DNA of 46,406 bases from Sedimentisphaerales bacterium. Lineage in GTDB: Bacteria > Planctomycetota > Phycisphaerae > Sedimentisphaerales > SG8-4. Shown here piece by piece: positions 33,933-43,264 of the stretch. Position 1 is the stretch's first letter; each line of letters opens with the position of its first letter. Position numbers and translations under genes: made by a program. The notes beneath the pieces were generated by a model. It ran no database searches. It was not told where the DNA came from and saw nothing but the letters and a program-made list of their open reading frames with translations. Location: assembly GCA_016928975.1 (NCBI GenBank), contig JAFGJR010000073.1, forward strand, positions 1 to 46,406. Direction: 5' to 3'.

Positions 33933-34036
33933 GGTCCTCTGCGTTTCGCGGTTGTGGGAGCCGGGGCGTGCCTCATTCGTGCGACTTCGAGGACGGTAAT
34001 CCTGATGCGACGAACGAAGCGTTCGACGGTTGTTCG

Positions 34037-34066
34037 TTGTGTGCCCAGGCGACCGCGTGCTATAAT
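34037..34066 (+). promoter_or_regulatory. Promoter of the Gfo/Idh/MocA operon
   Basis: TTGTGT (34037-34042), an 18-nt spacer and a perfect TATAAT (34061-34066), about 50 nt before the start codon. It is divergent from the promoter at 33904-33932. Confidence 0.6.
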
Positions 34067-34116
34067 CCCGCGTCTGGTTCTCTGACTCTTGAGGTCTCTT
34101 TGAAGGAGGAACTGGC

Positions 34117-35367
34117 ATGCGAAGTTGGTTATCTCGTCGGGCAGTGCTGAAAGCTGGTGTGGGGGGCGGGGCCGCGTTGGCGTTTTCGGCGGCCAGTTAT
34201 GCGCGAGTCATCGGTGCGAACGATCGGATTTCACTCGGACAGATCGGCTGTGGCAGCCGGGGGATCGGCGCACATATGGGCGGCGTGGCCCCCTACGCCA
34301 AGGAGCAGAACATCGAGGTCACGGCGGTCTGCGACCCGTGGCGGTTGCGGCGGGAAGAGGCTTCGGCCAAAGCGAACGAGACGTACGGCCGGCCCGCCCG
34401 GCAGTTCGTTTCCTACCGTGACCTGCTGGCGCTGAACGATGTTGACGCCGTGATGATCGCCTCGCCCGATCACATGCACACGACGCACCTCAAGGCCGCA
34501 GCGGAGGCCGGCAAGGACGCCTACTGTGAGAAGCCCCTGGCGATGGACATGGGCAAGCTCAAGGAGGCGTGCGACGCCGTGAAGAAGGCGAATACTGTTG
34601 TCCAGATCGGGACGCAGTTGCGCAGCCTGCCGAGCTTCACCGGCTGTCGAGAGCTGTACCAGACGGGCATTCTCGGCACCGTGGCCCGGATCGAGCAGTG
34701 TCGCAACAACGAGAAGCCGTACTGGTACTCGTATGTCAAGGGTGTCAAGCAAGAGGACGTGGACTGGAAGGAGTTCCTCGGCGATGCGCCCGCGCAGCCG
34801 TTCGATCCGGTGAAGTATTCCGGCTGGTACGGCTACCGCGAGTTCTCCGACGGCCCGGTCTGTGGCTACGGGAGTCACTTCCTCGATCTCGTCCACTACA
34901 TCACCGGCGCCAGGTTTCCCAGCAGTTGCGTCTGCCTCGGAGGTACGTTCACCTATAAGGACGAGCACAAGTTCACCTGTCCCGACCACGTCCAGGCCCT
35001 CTGGATTTATCCGGAGGGATTCATGGTGAGCTACTCGACTCTCTGCGGCAACGGCGCCGGCAACAGCTTCAAGATCTTCGGCGACGAGGGCATCCTGGAC
35101 ATGGTGGAATGGACCAAGCCGATCCTCAGCGCCGAGGGCGGCGCCAAGCGAATGGGCCAGATTCGCGGCCGCGTCCCGGTGAAAGACGTGCCGCGGGCGG
35201 AGCACTTCCTCGACTGGCTCCAGTGCCTGCGGTCGCGCGGGACGCCGAACGCGCCCATCGACGCCGGCTACCAGCACGCCGTCGCGTGTCTGATGGCCGT
35301 CCAGTCCTTTGATACCGGCAAACGCACGGTTTACGACGCCGAGAAGCGTGAAATCCGCGAAGGGTAG
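34117..35367 (+). CDS. Tat-exported Gfo/Idh/MocA-family oxidoreductase
   Basis: A 416-residue NAD(P)-dependent oxidoreductase of the glucose-fructose oxidoreductase / inositol dehydrogenase family. The N-terminus has SRRAVLKAGVGGGAALAF, a twin-arginine signal. The Rossmann motif IGCGSRGIGAHM lies near 43, DVDAVMIASPDHMHTTHLKAA near 110, and AYCEKPLAM near 138 carries the conserved Glu-Lys-Pro. The C-terminal alpha/beta domain has GYGSHFLDLVHYITG, with the family His. It starts with GAAGGAGG 7 nt upstream. The next gene begins 4 nt after its stop, so the two are co-transcribed. Substrate is likely a sugar or sugar derivative; which one is not shown. Confidence 0.9.
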   Translation: MRSWLSRRAVLKAGVGGGAALAFSAASYARVIGANDRISLGQIGCGSRGIGAHMGGVAPYAKEQNIEVTAVCDPWRLRREEASAKANETYGRPARQFVSYRDLLALNDVDAVMIASPDHMHTTHLKAAAEAGKDAYCEKPLAMDMGKLKEACDAVKKANTVVQIGTQLRSLPSFTGCRELYQTGILGTVARIEQCRNNEKPYWYSYVKGVKQEDVDWKEFLGDAPAQPFDPVKYSGWYGYREFSDGPVCGYGSHFLDLVHYITGARFPSSCVCLGGTFTYKDEHKFTCPDHVQALWIYPEGFMVSYSTLCGNGAGNSFKIFGDEGILDMVEWTKPILSAEGGAKRMGQIRGRVPVKDVPRAEHFLDWLQCLRSRGTPNAPIDAGYQHAVACLMAVQSFDTGKRTVYDAEKREIREG

Positions 35368-35371
35368 AAAC

Positions 35372-37684
35372 ATGGATGCAGAGGAGCATTCTACGCGACG
35401 TGAGTTCTTGAATGAGTCCATGACGCTGGGTGCCATATCCACACTTGCGTGGACGTGCTCGTTGCTTCGAGAAGAGCATGCCTATGCGAGCGCGGGCATG
35501 GCACCGACGTCGGAGGCCTGGCAGATCGGGTGCTACACGCGGCCGTGGGACAAGTACGACTATCGCCTCGCGCTCGATGCGATTGCCGAGGCGGGCTACA
35601 AGTACGTGGGCCTGATGACCACGAAATCCAGGACGAGTCTCGTGATCTCCGTGGAGACGTCACTCGAAGAGGCCGCGCGCATCGGAGAGGAGGTCAAGAA
35701 ACGTGGCCTGAAGGTCGCTTCCGTCTACGGCGGGGGAATCCCGGTCGAGAAGGGCCTCAACGCGGCGATCGAGGGTCTGCGCAAACTGATCGACAACTGT
35801 GCCGCGTGCGGCGCAACGAACCTTCTCATGGGCGGGGTCGGCCGCAAGGAGCAGTATGAGCCGTACTACAAGGCAGTCGCGGAGTGCTGCGATTATGCGG
35901 CGTTCAAGGGCATGGGTATTAGTGTCAAGCCGCACGGTGGACTGAATGCCACCGGGCCGCAATGCCGCAAAACCGTCGAGTTCGTCGGGAACAAGAGCTT
36001 CGGCATCTGGTACGACCCCGGCAACATCTTCTACTACTCCGACGGCAAGCTGAACCCGGTGGACGATGCGCCGACTGTGAACGGGCTCGTCGTGGGAATG
36101 TCGGTGAAGGACTTCAAGCCTCCCAAGGAGGTCCTTGTGACGCCGGGGACGGGGCTGGTCGATTTCCCCGCCGTGTTCGCAAAACTCAAGGCCGGAGGCT
36201 TCAAGGGCGGGCCGCTGATCGTCGAGTGCCTCGACCCCGGCGATCTGGAGCATACGATGGAAGAAGCCAAAAAGGCGCGTCGATTCCTCGAAAATCTGAC
36301 AGGGCAGAAGTCTCAGGATGCCGGCGATGCAGCAGCCGGCGCCGGGCCGTTGCAGGCGGGCGTGGCAGTCACCGACATCACGCCCCCCATCGGCTATCGC
36401 ATGAGCGGCTACTTCAACGAGCGTCTGAGCACCGGCGTCCTGAATCCGCTTCGCGCCAAGGCCCTTGTGTTACGGCAGGGCAGCACGCGGGCGGCAATGG
36501 TGTTCTGTGACATCATCGGTCTGTCGCCGGATGTCTCCAAGAAGGCTCGCGAAGCGGCCCAGCGAGAGACGGGCATCCCCGCCCAGAACATCTTGCTGTC
36601 GGCCACGCACACGCATACCGGCCCGCTGTACCATGACGCTCTGCGAGACTACCTGCACGAGCGGGCGGTCTCGAAGCACGGGAGAGATCCCTGCGAGGAG
36701 AAGGACTACCCTGCGCAGCTCGTCGCAGGTATCGTCGAGGCGATCAAGGAGGCGGATGCCAAAGTACAGCCCGTGCGGCTGGAAGCGGGCGTCGCTCAGC
36801 AACAAGGCTTGTCGTTCAACCGCCGGTTCCACATGAAGGACGGCACCGTGCGGTTCAATCCGGGCTCGCTGAATCCGGATATCGTTCGCGCCGCCGGGCC
36901 CATCGATCCGGACGTGGGCATCGTGTGGCTTCGCAGCGCGGACGGCGATAAGACGCTGGCAGGCGTCGTCAACTTCCCGCTGCACCTCGACACAACGGGC
37001 GGGACTCAGTACGCGGCGGACTATCCGTACTACGTGGAGCAGGCTCTGCGCCAGACGCTCGGCAATGATTTCGTGCTGCTGTTCGGCACGGGCACGTGTG
37101 GCGATATCAACCACATCGACGTGACCACCCGGGAGCGGCTCAAGAGCGACCACATCGGCCGGACGCTGGCCGGCACAGTGACCGCGAGCCTGCCGGCCCT
37201 CAAGGCCGTGGCGTCGCCGAGTCTGGCGATCCGCCGCGAGATTGTCGAAGCGCCGCTACAGACGTTCACGCCGCAGGAGATCGAGCAGGCGAAGCGGGAC
37301 ATGGCCAAGGTCGGCACGAGTGAGCTGCCGTTCCTCGACCAGGTCCGCGCTTATAAGATCCTGGACGTTCAGTCGCGGACGGGCACGACGTTGCCGCTCG
37401 AAGTGCAGGTCTTTCGCCTCAGCGACGAGGCCGCTGTGGTCGGTCTGCCGGGCGAGGTCTTCGTCGATCTGGGGCTTGCTATCAAGCAGGCCAGCCCGTT
37501 CTCCATGACGCTCGTGGTGGAGCTGTGCCAGGATGACTGCGGCTACATCCCGACGCGGAAGGCCTTCGCCGAAGGTAGTTACGAGACGGTCAATTCCCGC
37601 ATCGCCCCCGGCGGTGGCGAGATGCTGGTCGAAGCCGCCGTCCGGTTGCTGAAGGAGCTTGGCCCCGCCGGCAAGGCTGTCTGA
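35372..37684 (+). CDS. Fusion of a TIM-barrel epimerase and a neutral ceramidase-like domain
   Basis: A 770-residue exported protein. An N-terminal signal region (STRREFLNES, Tat-like with a weak core) is followed by a sugar-phosphate isomerase/epimerase barrel (about 45-310) with ISVKPHGGLN, FGIWYDPGNIFYYS, VVGMSVKDFK and LIVECLDPG. After a short Ala/Gly linker near 315-325 comes a neutral/alkaline ceramidase-like domain (326-765): AGVAVTDITPPIGYRMSGY, LLSATHTHTGPLYHD (near 410, with metal-ligand His) and NFPLHLDTTGG near 536 (a further His). Ceramidases hydrolyse amide-linked fatty acids. A single reading frame with no stop links the two halves. ATG 35372 lies 4 nt after the upstream gene. 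Confidence 0.87.
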   Translation: MDAEEHSTRREFLNESMTLGAISTLAWTCSLLREEHAYASAGMAPTSEAWQIGCYTRPWDKYDYRLALDAIAEAGYKYVGLMTTKSRTSLVISVETSLEEAARIGEEVKKRGLKVASVYGGGIPVEKGLNAAIEGLRKLIDNCAACGATNLLMGGVGRKEQYEPYYKAVAECCDYAAFKGMGISVKPHGGLNATGPQCRKTVEFVGNKSFGIWYDPGNIFYYSDGKLNPVDDAPTVNGLVVGMSVKDFKPPKEVLVTPGTGLVDFPAVFAKLKAGGFKGGPLIVECLDPGDLEHTMEEAKKARRFLENLTGQKSQDAGDAAAGAGPLQAGVAVTDITPPIGYRMSGYFNERLSTGVLNPLRAKALVLRQGSTRAAMVFCDIIGLSPDVSKKAREAAQRETGIPAQNILLSATHTHTGPLYHDALRDYLHERAVSKHGRDPCEEKDYPAQLVAGIVEAIKEADAKVQPVRLEAGVAQQQGLSFNRRFHMKDGTVRFNPGSLNPDIVRAAGPIDPDVGIVWLRSADGDKTLAGVVNFPLHLDTTGGTQYAADYPYYVEQALRQTLGNDFVLLFGTGTCGDINHIDVTTRERLKSDHIGRTLAGTVTASLPALKAVASPSLAIRREIVEAPLQTFTPQEIEQAKRDMAKVGTSELPFLDQVRAYKILDVQSRTGTTLPLEVQVFRLSDEAAVVGLPGEVFVDLGLAIKQASPFSMTLVVELCQDDCGYIPTRKAFAEGSYETVNSRIAPGGGEMLVEAAVRLLKELGPAGKAV

Positions 37685-37825
37685 TCCATGCAGATGGCCT
37701 GGACCACCGAACTTCGCGGCCCGCCCGGCCGTAGAGATCGCAGCGATAGCGTCAGGATGCAGGTCTATCGACGTGAAATTCGCCTGGATATCCCAAGGGC
37801 AGAAACAAACGGGAGGTAACGACAA

Positions 37826-38788
37826 ATGGGATTGCAGATGAGAATGTGGATGCTCGTCGCCTTGATGTTCGCCATTCTCTACGGCATCGTCGTGGCGCTG
37901 GGCACGTACGCCGGTGTGAGCGACCCCTATGCATACATCGTTATGGCCGTCGTGATCGTCGGTCTGCAATACCTGCTCGGTCCCAGCCTCGTCAGCGTGA
38001 TGATGCGAGTTCGTTACGTGAGCGAGGAGGAGGAACCTGAGTTGCACGAGATGATTGCGGAGCTGGCCCGGAAGGCTGGCATTCCCAAGCCGCGGGTAGG
38101 AATCTCCGAGGTCTCGATCCCGAATGCCTTTGCCTTCGGCCGGTCCATTCGCGATGGCCGGGTTTGCGTCACGCGCGGCATCCGGCGACTGCTCAGCGCC
38201 AACGAGCTGCGGGCGGTTCTCGGCCACGAGATGACGCACCTGAAGAACCGCGATATGATCGTCCTCACGTTCCTGTCGGTGATTCCGCTGGTGTGCTACT
38301 ACGCGGCGTGGAGCCTGATGTTCCGCCGCGATCGGCGAGACGGGAACTACGCCGCCCTGGTGGGACTCGGGGCTTTCGCGATGTACTTCATCTCCAACCT
38401 GCTCGTCCTGTACGGCTCGCGCATTCGTGAGTACTACGCCGATGAGGGCAGCGTCAGGCTGGGCAATCCGCCGAATCAGCTCGCGACCGCTCTCTACAAG
38501 CTGGTGTACGGCTCCGCCCGGCTCAAGAATGATCCTCGCGCTCAACACGACCTGCATCGCATCGAGGGCGTCAAGGCCTTCTTCCTCAATGACGTGACCA
38601 ACGCATCGAGAGAGATCGGCGAGCTGAGCGAGCTCGACCGGGACCATTCCGGCACGATCAGCGCCAACGAGTTGCTCGACCTCCGCTCTCAGCGTGTTCG
38701 CCTCCGGGGCGCCGACCACATGATGGAGCTGTTCACGACGCATCCCAACATGCTCAAACGCATCAAACGCCTGTCCACGCTCGTATAG
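37826..38788 (+). CDS. htpX: HtpX-like M48 membrane metalloprotease with an EF-hand-type loop
   Basis: A 320-residue inner-membrane protease. Two N-terminal membrane segments (about 8-30 and 38-60) precede the M48 domain. The zinc motif HEMTH is near 134 (RAVLGHEMTHLKNRDM), the third ligand is Glu in REYYADEGSVRLG near 206, and two further membrane segments lie between. The C-terminus ends MELFTTHPNMLKRIKRLSTL, as in HtpX. Before that, near 271-282, is DRDHSGTISANE, which fits the EF-hand calcium loop at positions 1, 3, 5, 6, 8 and 12. HtpX degrades damaged membrane proteins; a calcium-sensing loop is not a usual part. The start has GGGAGG 8 nt upstream. It follows the fusion gene by 141 nt with no promoter seen. 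Confidence 0.85.
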   Translation: MGLQMRMWMLVALMFAILYGIVVALGTYAGVSDPYAYIVMAVVIVGLQYLLGPSLVSVMMRVRYVSEEEEPELHEMIAELARKAGIPKPRVGISEVSIPNAFAFGRSIRDGRVCVTRGIRRLLSANELRAVLGHEMTHLKNRDMIVLTFLSVIPLVCYYAAWSLMFRRDRRDGNYAALVGLGAFAMYFISNLLVLYGSRIREYYADEGSVRLGNPPNQLATALYKLVYGSARLKNDPRAQHDLHRIEGVKAFFLNDVTNASREIGELSELDRDHSGTISANELLDLRSQRVRLRGADHMMELFTTHPNMLKRIKRLSTLV

Positions 38789-38881
38789 GTGTTGTGACGT
38801 TCCCGACGACACGCGAGGGGGGCGCCTGGTCGCATAATATCCCGACGTCGCCGATGCCGCGGGCAATTGTGGACTTCGGCG

Positions 38882-38910
38882 TTGACAAACGCCCTCCGAC
38901 ATGGTAGGAT
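38882..38910 (+). promoter_or_regulatory. Promoter of the C10 protease gene
   Basis: A consensus TTGACA (38882-38887), a 17-nt spacer and TAGGAT (38905-38910). This leaves a leader of about 120 nt before the GTG start at 39037. Confidence 0.75.
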
Positions 38911-39036
38911 ACTGGCACTGGTGCTCAACGCTGCCATGGAGATCCGCATGTGCGTGGTCTCCGGTCGGAGAAGGTCGGGCAAGAGGCCCGGACTGACGCG
39001 TGGGTGCGCCTGCAAGTGCTTGTCGGAGGTCAAGTC

Positions 39037-42000
39037 GTGAGGTATCCCTGCGGAAGTACGCTGCCGATCGTTGTGGCTGTCGTCATTTCTCTGGCCGCCG
39101 GTCCCGCCTTGTTGGCTGAGCCCGTTGACGTGTCCCAGGCTCGCATGGCGGCGGATGGTTTCCTCAAGATGCGGGCCGCTCACGCGACCGGAACGCAGAC
39201 CACGATTTCTGCGACCTCGGCGGAAGGCGCACGCCGCGTGAGGGCAACGGCCGCCGGCACCCGGGAGATTCGTGGCGACGACGGAACCGTCCTGGCCTAC
39301 GTGACCGATCTGACCGGCGGCGGCTTCGTGGCAATGTCGCCGGACACGGATATCGCGCCGGTCATTGCGTACTCCTTTGGCAGCCCTTTCCCTGACGATC
39401 AGGACCCGCGCAATCCGTTGTATCGCATGTTGCGGGAGGACATGCGGCTGAGGATCCGTGCCCTGGCCGAGCATCCCGAGCTCAAGACCGTCGAGACCGG
39501 CAGGCTGTGGGATTCTCATATCGCTGCGCAAGCGGACGAGCCGGACGAGGGGACATTTCAGCAGTGGCCGCCGGAGGGGACGACCTCCACGGGAGGTTGG
39601 CTGACGACGGCGTGGGACCAGGGGCCGCCCTATAACCAGCTCTGTCCGTTGGACTCTGCGGACGGCGCCAGGTCGTACGCAGGTTGTGCCGCGACGGCGT
39701 TGGCGCAGCTCGTGAACTATCACCGACGGTGCTGCTCCAGTTTCGGCAGCGCCGATGCCTACGCTACCTACAGCGGCGTGCGATTCGACGGCGACAGCGC
39801 CCTCTATGATTTCCCATCCTTCTCCCGACTGAACGGATACCTTGACGTCATTCGGGCGAAGTACGGCCAGGAAGCCGACCTGAATGACGTGGAGATCGCC
39901 GCGTTGAATTTCGCGTGCGGAGTGGCCACCGCGATGGACTATTCCAGCCTGGGATCGGGCGCTGCGCCCAGCGACGTTCGTGACGCCTTGCCCGGCAAGT
40001 TCGGCTTCTACACGACGGACATGTTCGGCGGGCTCTCTCTCGATTCGTGCCGCCTGTTGCAGGAGAACATCATCAACCGGCTGCCCGCGCTCGTGGGGAT
40101 CTGCCCGCCGGATGGGATTGGGGGACATCTGGTCGTATGCGACGGCTACAACACCCACGAAGAGTATCACCTCAATTTCGGCTGGGGGGCCGCGGATCCA
40201 CAGAAGATAACCGAGGTGTGGTACCGCCTGCCGGTTGATTTCCTGTCGTACTGGGCCGTAATTGGTGAGATCTTGCTGAACATCCAGCCGGTCCGGCCCG
40301 CCCTGGAAGTGGAGCCCGCGTCCATGACCTTCTACAGTGCGCCCGGTCAGGAGTCCGCGCCACAGGTCCTCCACCTGATGAACAACGCTGAAGTTGTTCA
40401 GGTGGACTGGGTGGAGAGCCCGGCGGGCTTCGTCGTCGCTCGCTCCGACAGCGAGTTCTCCAGCCAGCTCGACCCCTTCACGGTCCGGCGAACGGGAACG
40501 GGAGCCACAATCAGCGTCCAGTTCCGTCCGGAGCGCGCCGGGGGGTACTGTGGGACGCTCGCCATTGGGTACGACAGTGGAAACACGGAATACGTGATCT
40601 TGAAAGGGCACTCGTACGATGGCGGGACCCGAGTGGCAGCGGGCACCGTGTCCGGCGTGTGGTCCCAGGCGGGATCGCCTTACTTCATAGAAGGGGACCT
40701 CCAGGTCCCGCAGAAGGCGGAACTCACGATCGAGCCGGGGGTCAAGGTCTTCTTTGTAGGTCCCTTTGGCATGACGGTGGGCAGGAACGCGCGACTGACC
40801 GCTCGCGGGACGGCGGGTCAGCCGATCGAGCTCACCGCCTGGAACCGGGACTGCGGGTGGGGAGGCCTGCGCTTCGTCAGCTCGGGCGGCGATGATCTGC
40901 TGAGCTATTGCAGCCTTGCCTTCGCAAAGAAAGGCGCCGGGGCGATTCCACAAGGCGCGTATGTCGCCGGCTCGCCGGAGGCCATGAACGGCGGAGCCAT
41001 CTACTGCTCGTCTTCGAATCCGGCCATCGAGAACTGCAAGATCACCAACAATGTCGGTGACAAGGGCGGTGCGATCTATTGCATCAACAGCTCTCCTGTG
41101 ATCCGCAATACGTTGATCGCCAACAACACGTCGGCGGGGGGCCGGCCGCGATCCGGCGGCCTCTGCTGCGAGGAGTGGGGCCTGCCCGAGTTGTGGAACT
41201 GTACGGTCGTCCATAACTCGCCCGGTGGGATCGTCTCCACCTCCTGGCAGGGCACGGACGTGACGAACACCATCCTGTGGGGCAATGATCTTTATCAGCT
41301 CCTGGTGGAGGAATGCGTGCCGACGGTGTCATACTGCGACGTGCAGGATGGCTGGCCCGGCGAAGGCAACGTGGACGTCGATCCGTGCTTCTTCGATCCG
41401 AGCGATGGCGTCGGGATCGACTACGACGGTTCGTCGGCCAACTGGTCGCTGCAAACCTGCTCGCCGTGCATCAACGCAGGGACCCCGGCGGCGGGGTCTC
41501 TGTCCGCTGATCTGGCGGGCGGTCCCAGGGTTCATAGCGACGTGATCGACCTCGGGGCCTATGAGAACCAGTCGGATCTGCGATGGATGACGGTCTCGCC
41601 GTCCGCCAGCCATGCCGGATTCGTACACGTCGATCAGGAGTCCGTCGTGCAGATCAGCGTCGCCAACACGGGCCAGGGGGACTTCACGATCCAGGATCTG
41701 ACGGTTGTAGATCCCAATAGTGTATTTTCTCTGCTGACCCCCGTTCAGGACCGCGTCGTGTCGGCGGGAGAGTCGGTCGAGGTCACCGTGGCCTTCCGCC
41801 CGCGAGAGGAGGCAAGGCACCGGGCGGCAGTCCACATTCGTTCGACCGCCGACAACGGTGCGGCCAGGGAGGTCTCGCTGCGAGGCGTGGGGGTCCGTGG
41901 GACCGTCGTTTCCGGGCCCTCCGTCAGTGGCACCTGGACGAAGGCGCAGAGCCCGTACGTCATTACCGGCGACATGAGCATACCGAGAAGCAAAACGTTG

Positions 42001-42987
42001 ACCATCGAGCCGGGCGTCGTGGTCAAATTCGCCGCACGGTTCCGGTTCACGGTCGGCTACCGGGCGACGCTGCGCGCCATCGGCGCCGAGCAGGACCCGA
42101 TCCTCTTCACCGCCTCGAACACGGAGACGGGCTGGTTTGGCATTCGGTTCGTCAACAGTGGGGCGGACGATACATTGAAGCACTGCACCCTTGAATACGC
42201 GACGAAGTCCCGGTACGGCGGGACCGGCCCTCTGGACCTGTACGGCGGCGCGGTTCTCTGTGTCGGCTCCGAGAGCGAAGAGCCCGGTTTCTGGATTCCG
42301 TCGAGCCCAACGATCGACTCATGCCGGATCGCGCACAACCGCGCCTACAGCGGCGGCGCGATCATGTGTTACGGCGAGTCCGAGGCCACGATCGTCAACA
42401 ACACGGTCGTCGACAACACGGCGGAGCTCGACGGGGCGGGCATCGCCCTGTACTATTCGTACTGCACGGTTGCCAACAACGTGATTGCCCGCAACTCGGC
42501 GGATGTCGTCGGCGGCGGGATCGTGAACGTTCTTGGCTGTTCCTTGATCCTCAACAACACGATCGCCTGCAACAGGCCCAGCGCCATGCAACTTGAGCCG
42601 ACGACCATCTTCGGTTTTCTGTTCGAGACCTGCGATATCGTGAATAATATCGTCTGGGGCAACGAGATATCGATGTCGGAGGAGGTCGATGCCCGGGAGT
42701 ATACGGTTCAATACAATGACGTGCAGGGAGGATGGCCGGGAATCGGCAACATCGATCTCGATCCCGGTTTTGCCGACGCGGCTTCCGGCGACTACCATCT
42801 GAAATCTCAGGCGGGCCGTTGGGACCCGGTTGCCCGGGACTGGGTGACCGATGACGTCACCAGCCCGTGCGTCGACGCCGGTGATCCGGGCTCCGATGTC
42901 GGCGACGAACCCGACCCGAACGGGCGGCGCACCAACATGGGCGCCTATGGTGGAACGGAGCAGGCCAGCCGATCCCCAGGCGTGTAG
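39037..42987 (+). CDS. Secreted C10-family cysteine protease with two beta-helix modules
   Basis: A 1316-residue exported protein. A signal peptide (about 1-27, ending ALLA) is followed by a propeptide, then a C10 (streptopain-like) protease domain to about 420. GCAATALAQLVNYH holds Cys217, GGHLVVCDGY holds His364, and YHLNFGWG follows. An ASH/HYDIN-like domain and a right-handed beta-helix with NGGAIYCSSSNPAIENCKI follow, then the same pair again: two copies each opening with a form of SGVWSQAGSPYFIEGD and TIEPGV. The start is GTG 39037, since GGAGGT lies 6 nt upstream and gives a signal peptide; the frame is open 29 codons further upstream. It ends NMGAYGGTEQAS, common in planctomycete beta-helix proteins. 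A secreted peptidase is expected; no anchor is seen. Confidence 0.87.
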   Translation: MRYPCGSTLPIVVAVVISLAAGPALLAEPVDVSQARMAADGFLKMRAAHATGTQTTISATSAEGARRVRATAAGTREIRGDDGTVLAYVTDLTGGGFVAMSPDTDIAPVIAYSFGSPFPDDQDPRNPLYRMLREDMRLRIRALAEHPELKTVETGRLWDSHIAAQADEPDEGTFQQWPPEGTTSTGGWLTTAWDQGPPYNQLCPLDSADGARSYAGCAATALAQLVNYHRRCCSSFGSADAYATYSGVRFDGDSALYDFPSFSRLNGYLDVIRAKYGQEADLNDVEIAALNFACGVATAMDYSSLGSGAAPSDVRDALPGKFGFYTTDMFGGLSLDSCRLLQENIINRLPALVGICPPDGIGGHLVVCDGYNTHEEYHLNFGWGAADPQKITEVWYRLPVDFLSYWAVIGEILLNIQPVRPALEVEPASMTFYSAPGQESAPQVLHLMNNAEVVQVDWVESPAGFVVARSDSEFSSQLDPFTVRRTGTGATISVQFRPERAGGYCGTLAIGYDSGNTEYVILKGHSYDGGTRVAAGTVSGVWSQAGSPYFIEGDLQVPQKAELTIEPGVKVFFVGPFGMTVGRNARLTARGTAGQPIELTAWNRDCGWGGLRFVSSGGDDLLSYCSLAFAKKGAGAIPQGAYVAGSPEAMNGGAIYCSSSNPAIENCKITNNVGDKGGAIYCINSSPVIRNTLIANNTSAGGRPRSGGLCCEEWGLPELWNCTVVHNSPGGIVSTSWQGTDVTNTILWGNDLYQLLVEECVPTVSYCDVQDGWPGEGNVDVDPCFFDPSDGVGIDYDGSSANWSLQTCSPCINAGTPAAGSLSADLAGGPRVHSDVIDLGAYENQSDLRWMTVSPSASHAGFVHVDQESVVQISVANTGQGDFTIQDLTVVDPNSVFSLLTPVQDRVVSAGESVEVTVAFRPREEARHRAAVHIRSTADNGAAREVSLRGVGVRGTVVSGPSVSGTWTKAQSPYVITGDMSIPRSKTLTIEPGVVVKFAARFRFTVGYRATLRAIGAEQDPILFTASNTETGWFGIRFVNSGADDTLKHCTLEYATKSRYGGTGPLDLYGGAVLCVGSESEEPGFWIPSSPTIDSCRIAHNRAYSGGAIMCYGESEATIVNNTVVDNTAELDGAGIALYYSYCTVANNVIARNSADVVGGGIVNVLGCSLILNNTIACNRPSAMQLEPTTIFGFLFETCDIVNNIVWGNEISMSEEVDAREYTVQYNDVQGGWPGIGNIDLDPGFADAASGDYHLKSQAGRWDPVARDWVTDDVTSPCVDAGDPGSDVGDEPDPNGRRTNMGAYGGTEQASRSPGV

Positions 42988-43036
42988 GACATCGTGGCAG
43001 GGGACGAATCCTGTTCACTGGCGCATCTCAACGTGG

Positions 43037-43243
43037 CTACAGGAGCGCCCGGTACGCGTAGCCCTTCAGCATGAAGTCCAAATCCTTCCACTCGTCCTCG
43101 TCCTGAGGGGTCCTGTAGAACTGGAACTGCCCCGGCTCTTGCAGAGCGGCCAGGCTCAGGGAAGGCATGAGGATCGCCATGAGAACGGCAATGATGGCGA
43201 TAACGACGAGAAGCTCGATGAGGGTGAAAGCGCGTCTTCTCGT
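43037..43243 (-). CDS. Mini pseudopilin (68 residues) with an ACG start codon
   Basis: On the minus strand a GGAG ribosome site (43253-43250), a 6-nt gap and ACG open the frame (M/T)[28 protein letters not shown], a complete pseudopilin signal and helix. It ends after 68 codons in EWKDLDFMLKGYAYRALL. An in-frame TGA lies two codons upstream, and no ATG, GTG or TTG lies between it and the pilin motif. An ATG-to-ACG change would explain this, and so would a base error or an inactive gene. It has no H-X9-DG domain. It starts 21 nt after the FGE-like gene, so the two are probably coupled. It may be expressed at low level from ACG; existence is inferred. Confidence 0.55.
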   Translation of the reverse strand, partial: TRRRAFTLIELLVVIAIIAVLMAILMPSLSLAALQEPGQFQFYRTPQDEDEWKDLDFMLKGYAYRALL

Positions 43244-43264
43244 GGATCACTCCAGACCAGGTGT

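Noticed and set aside
38689..41214. Minus-strand open frame of 841 codons
   Set aside because: It is antisense to the C10 protease gene and htpX, both supported by motifs; long antisense frames are expected in GC-rich DNA.
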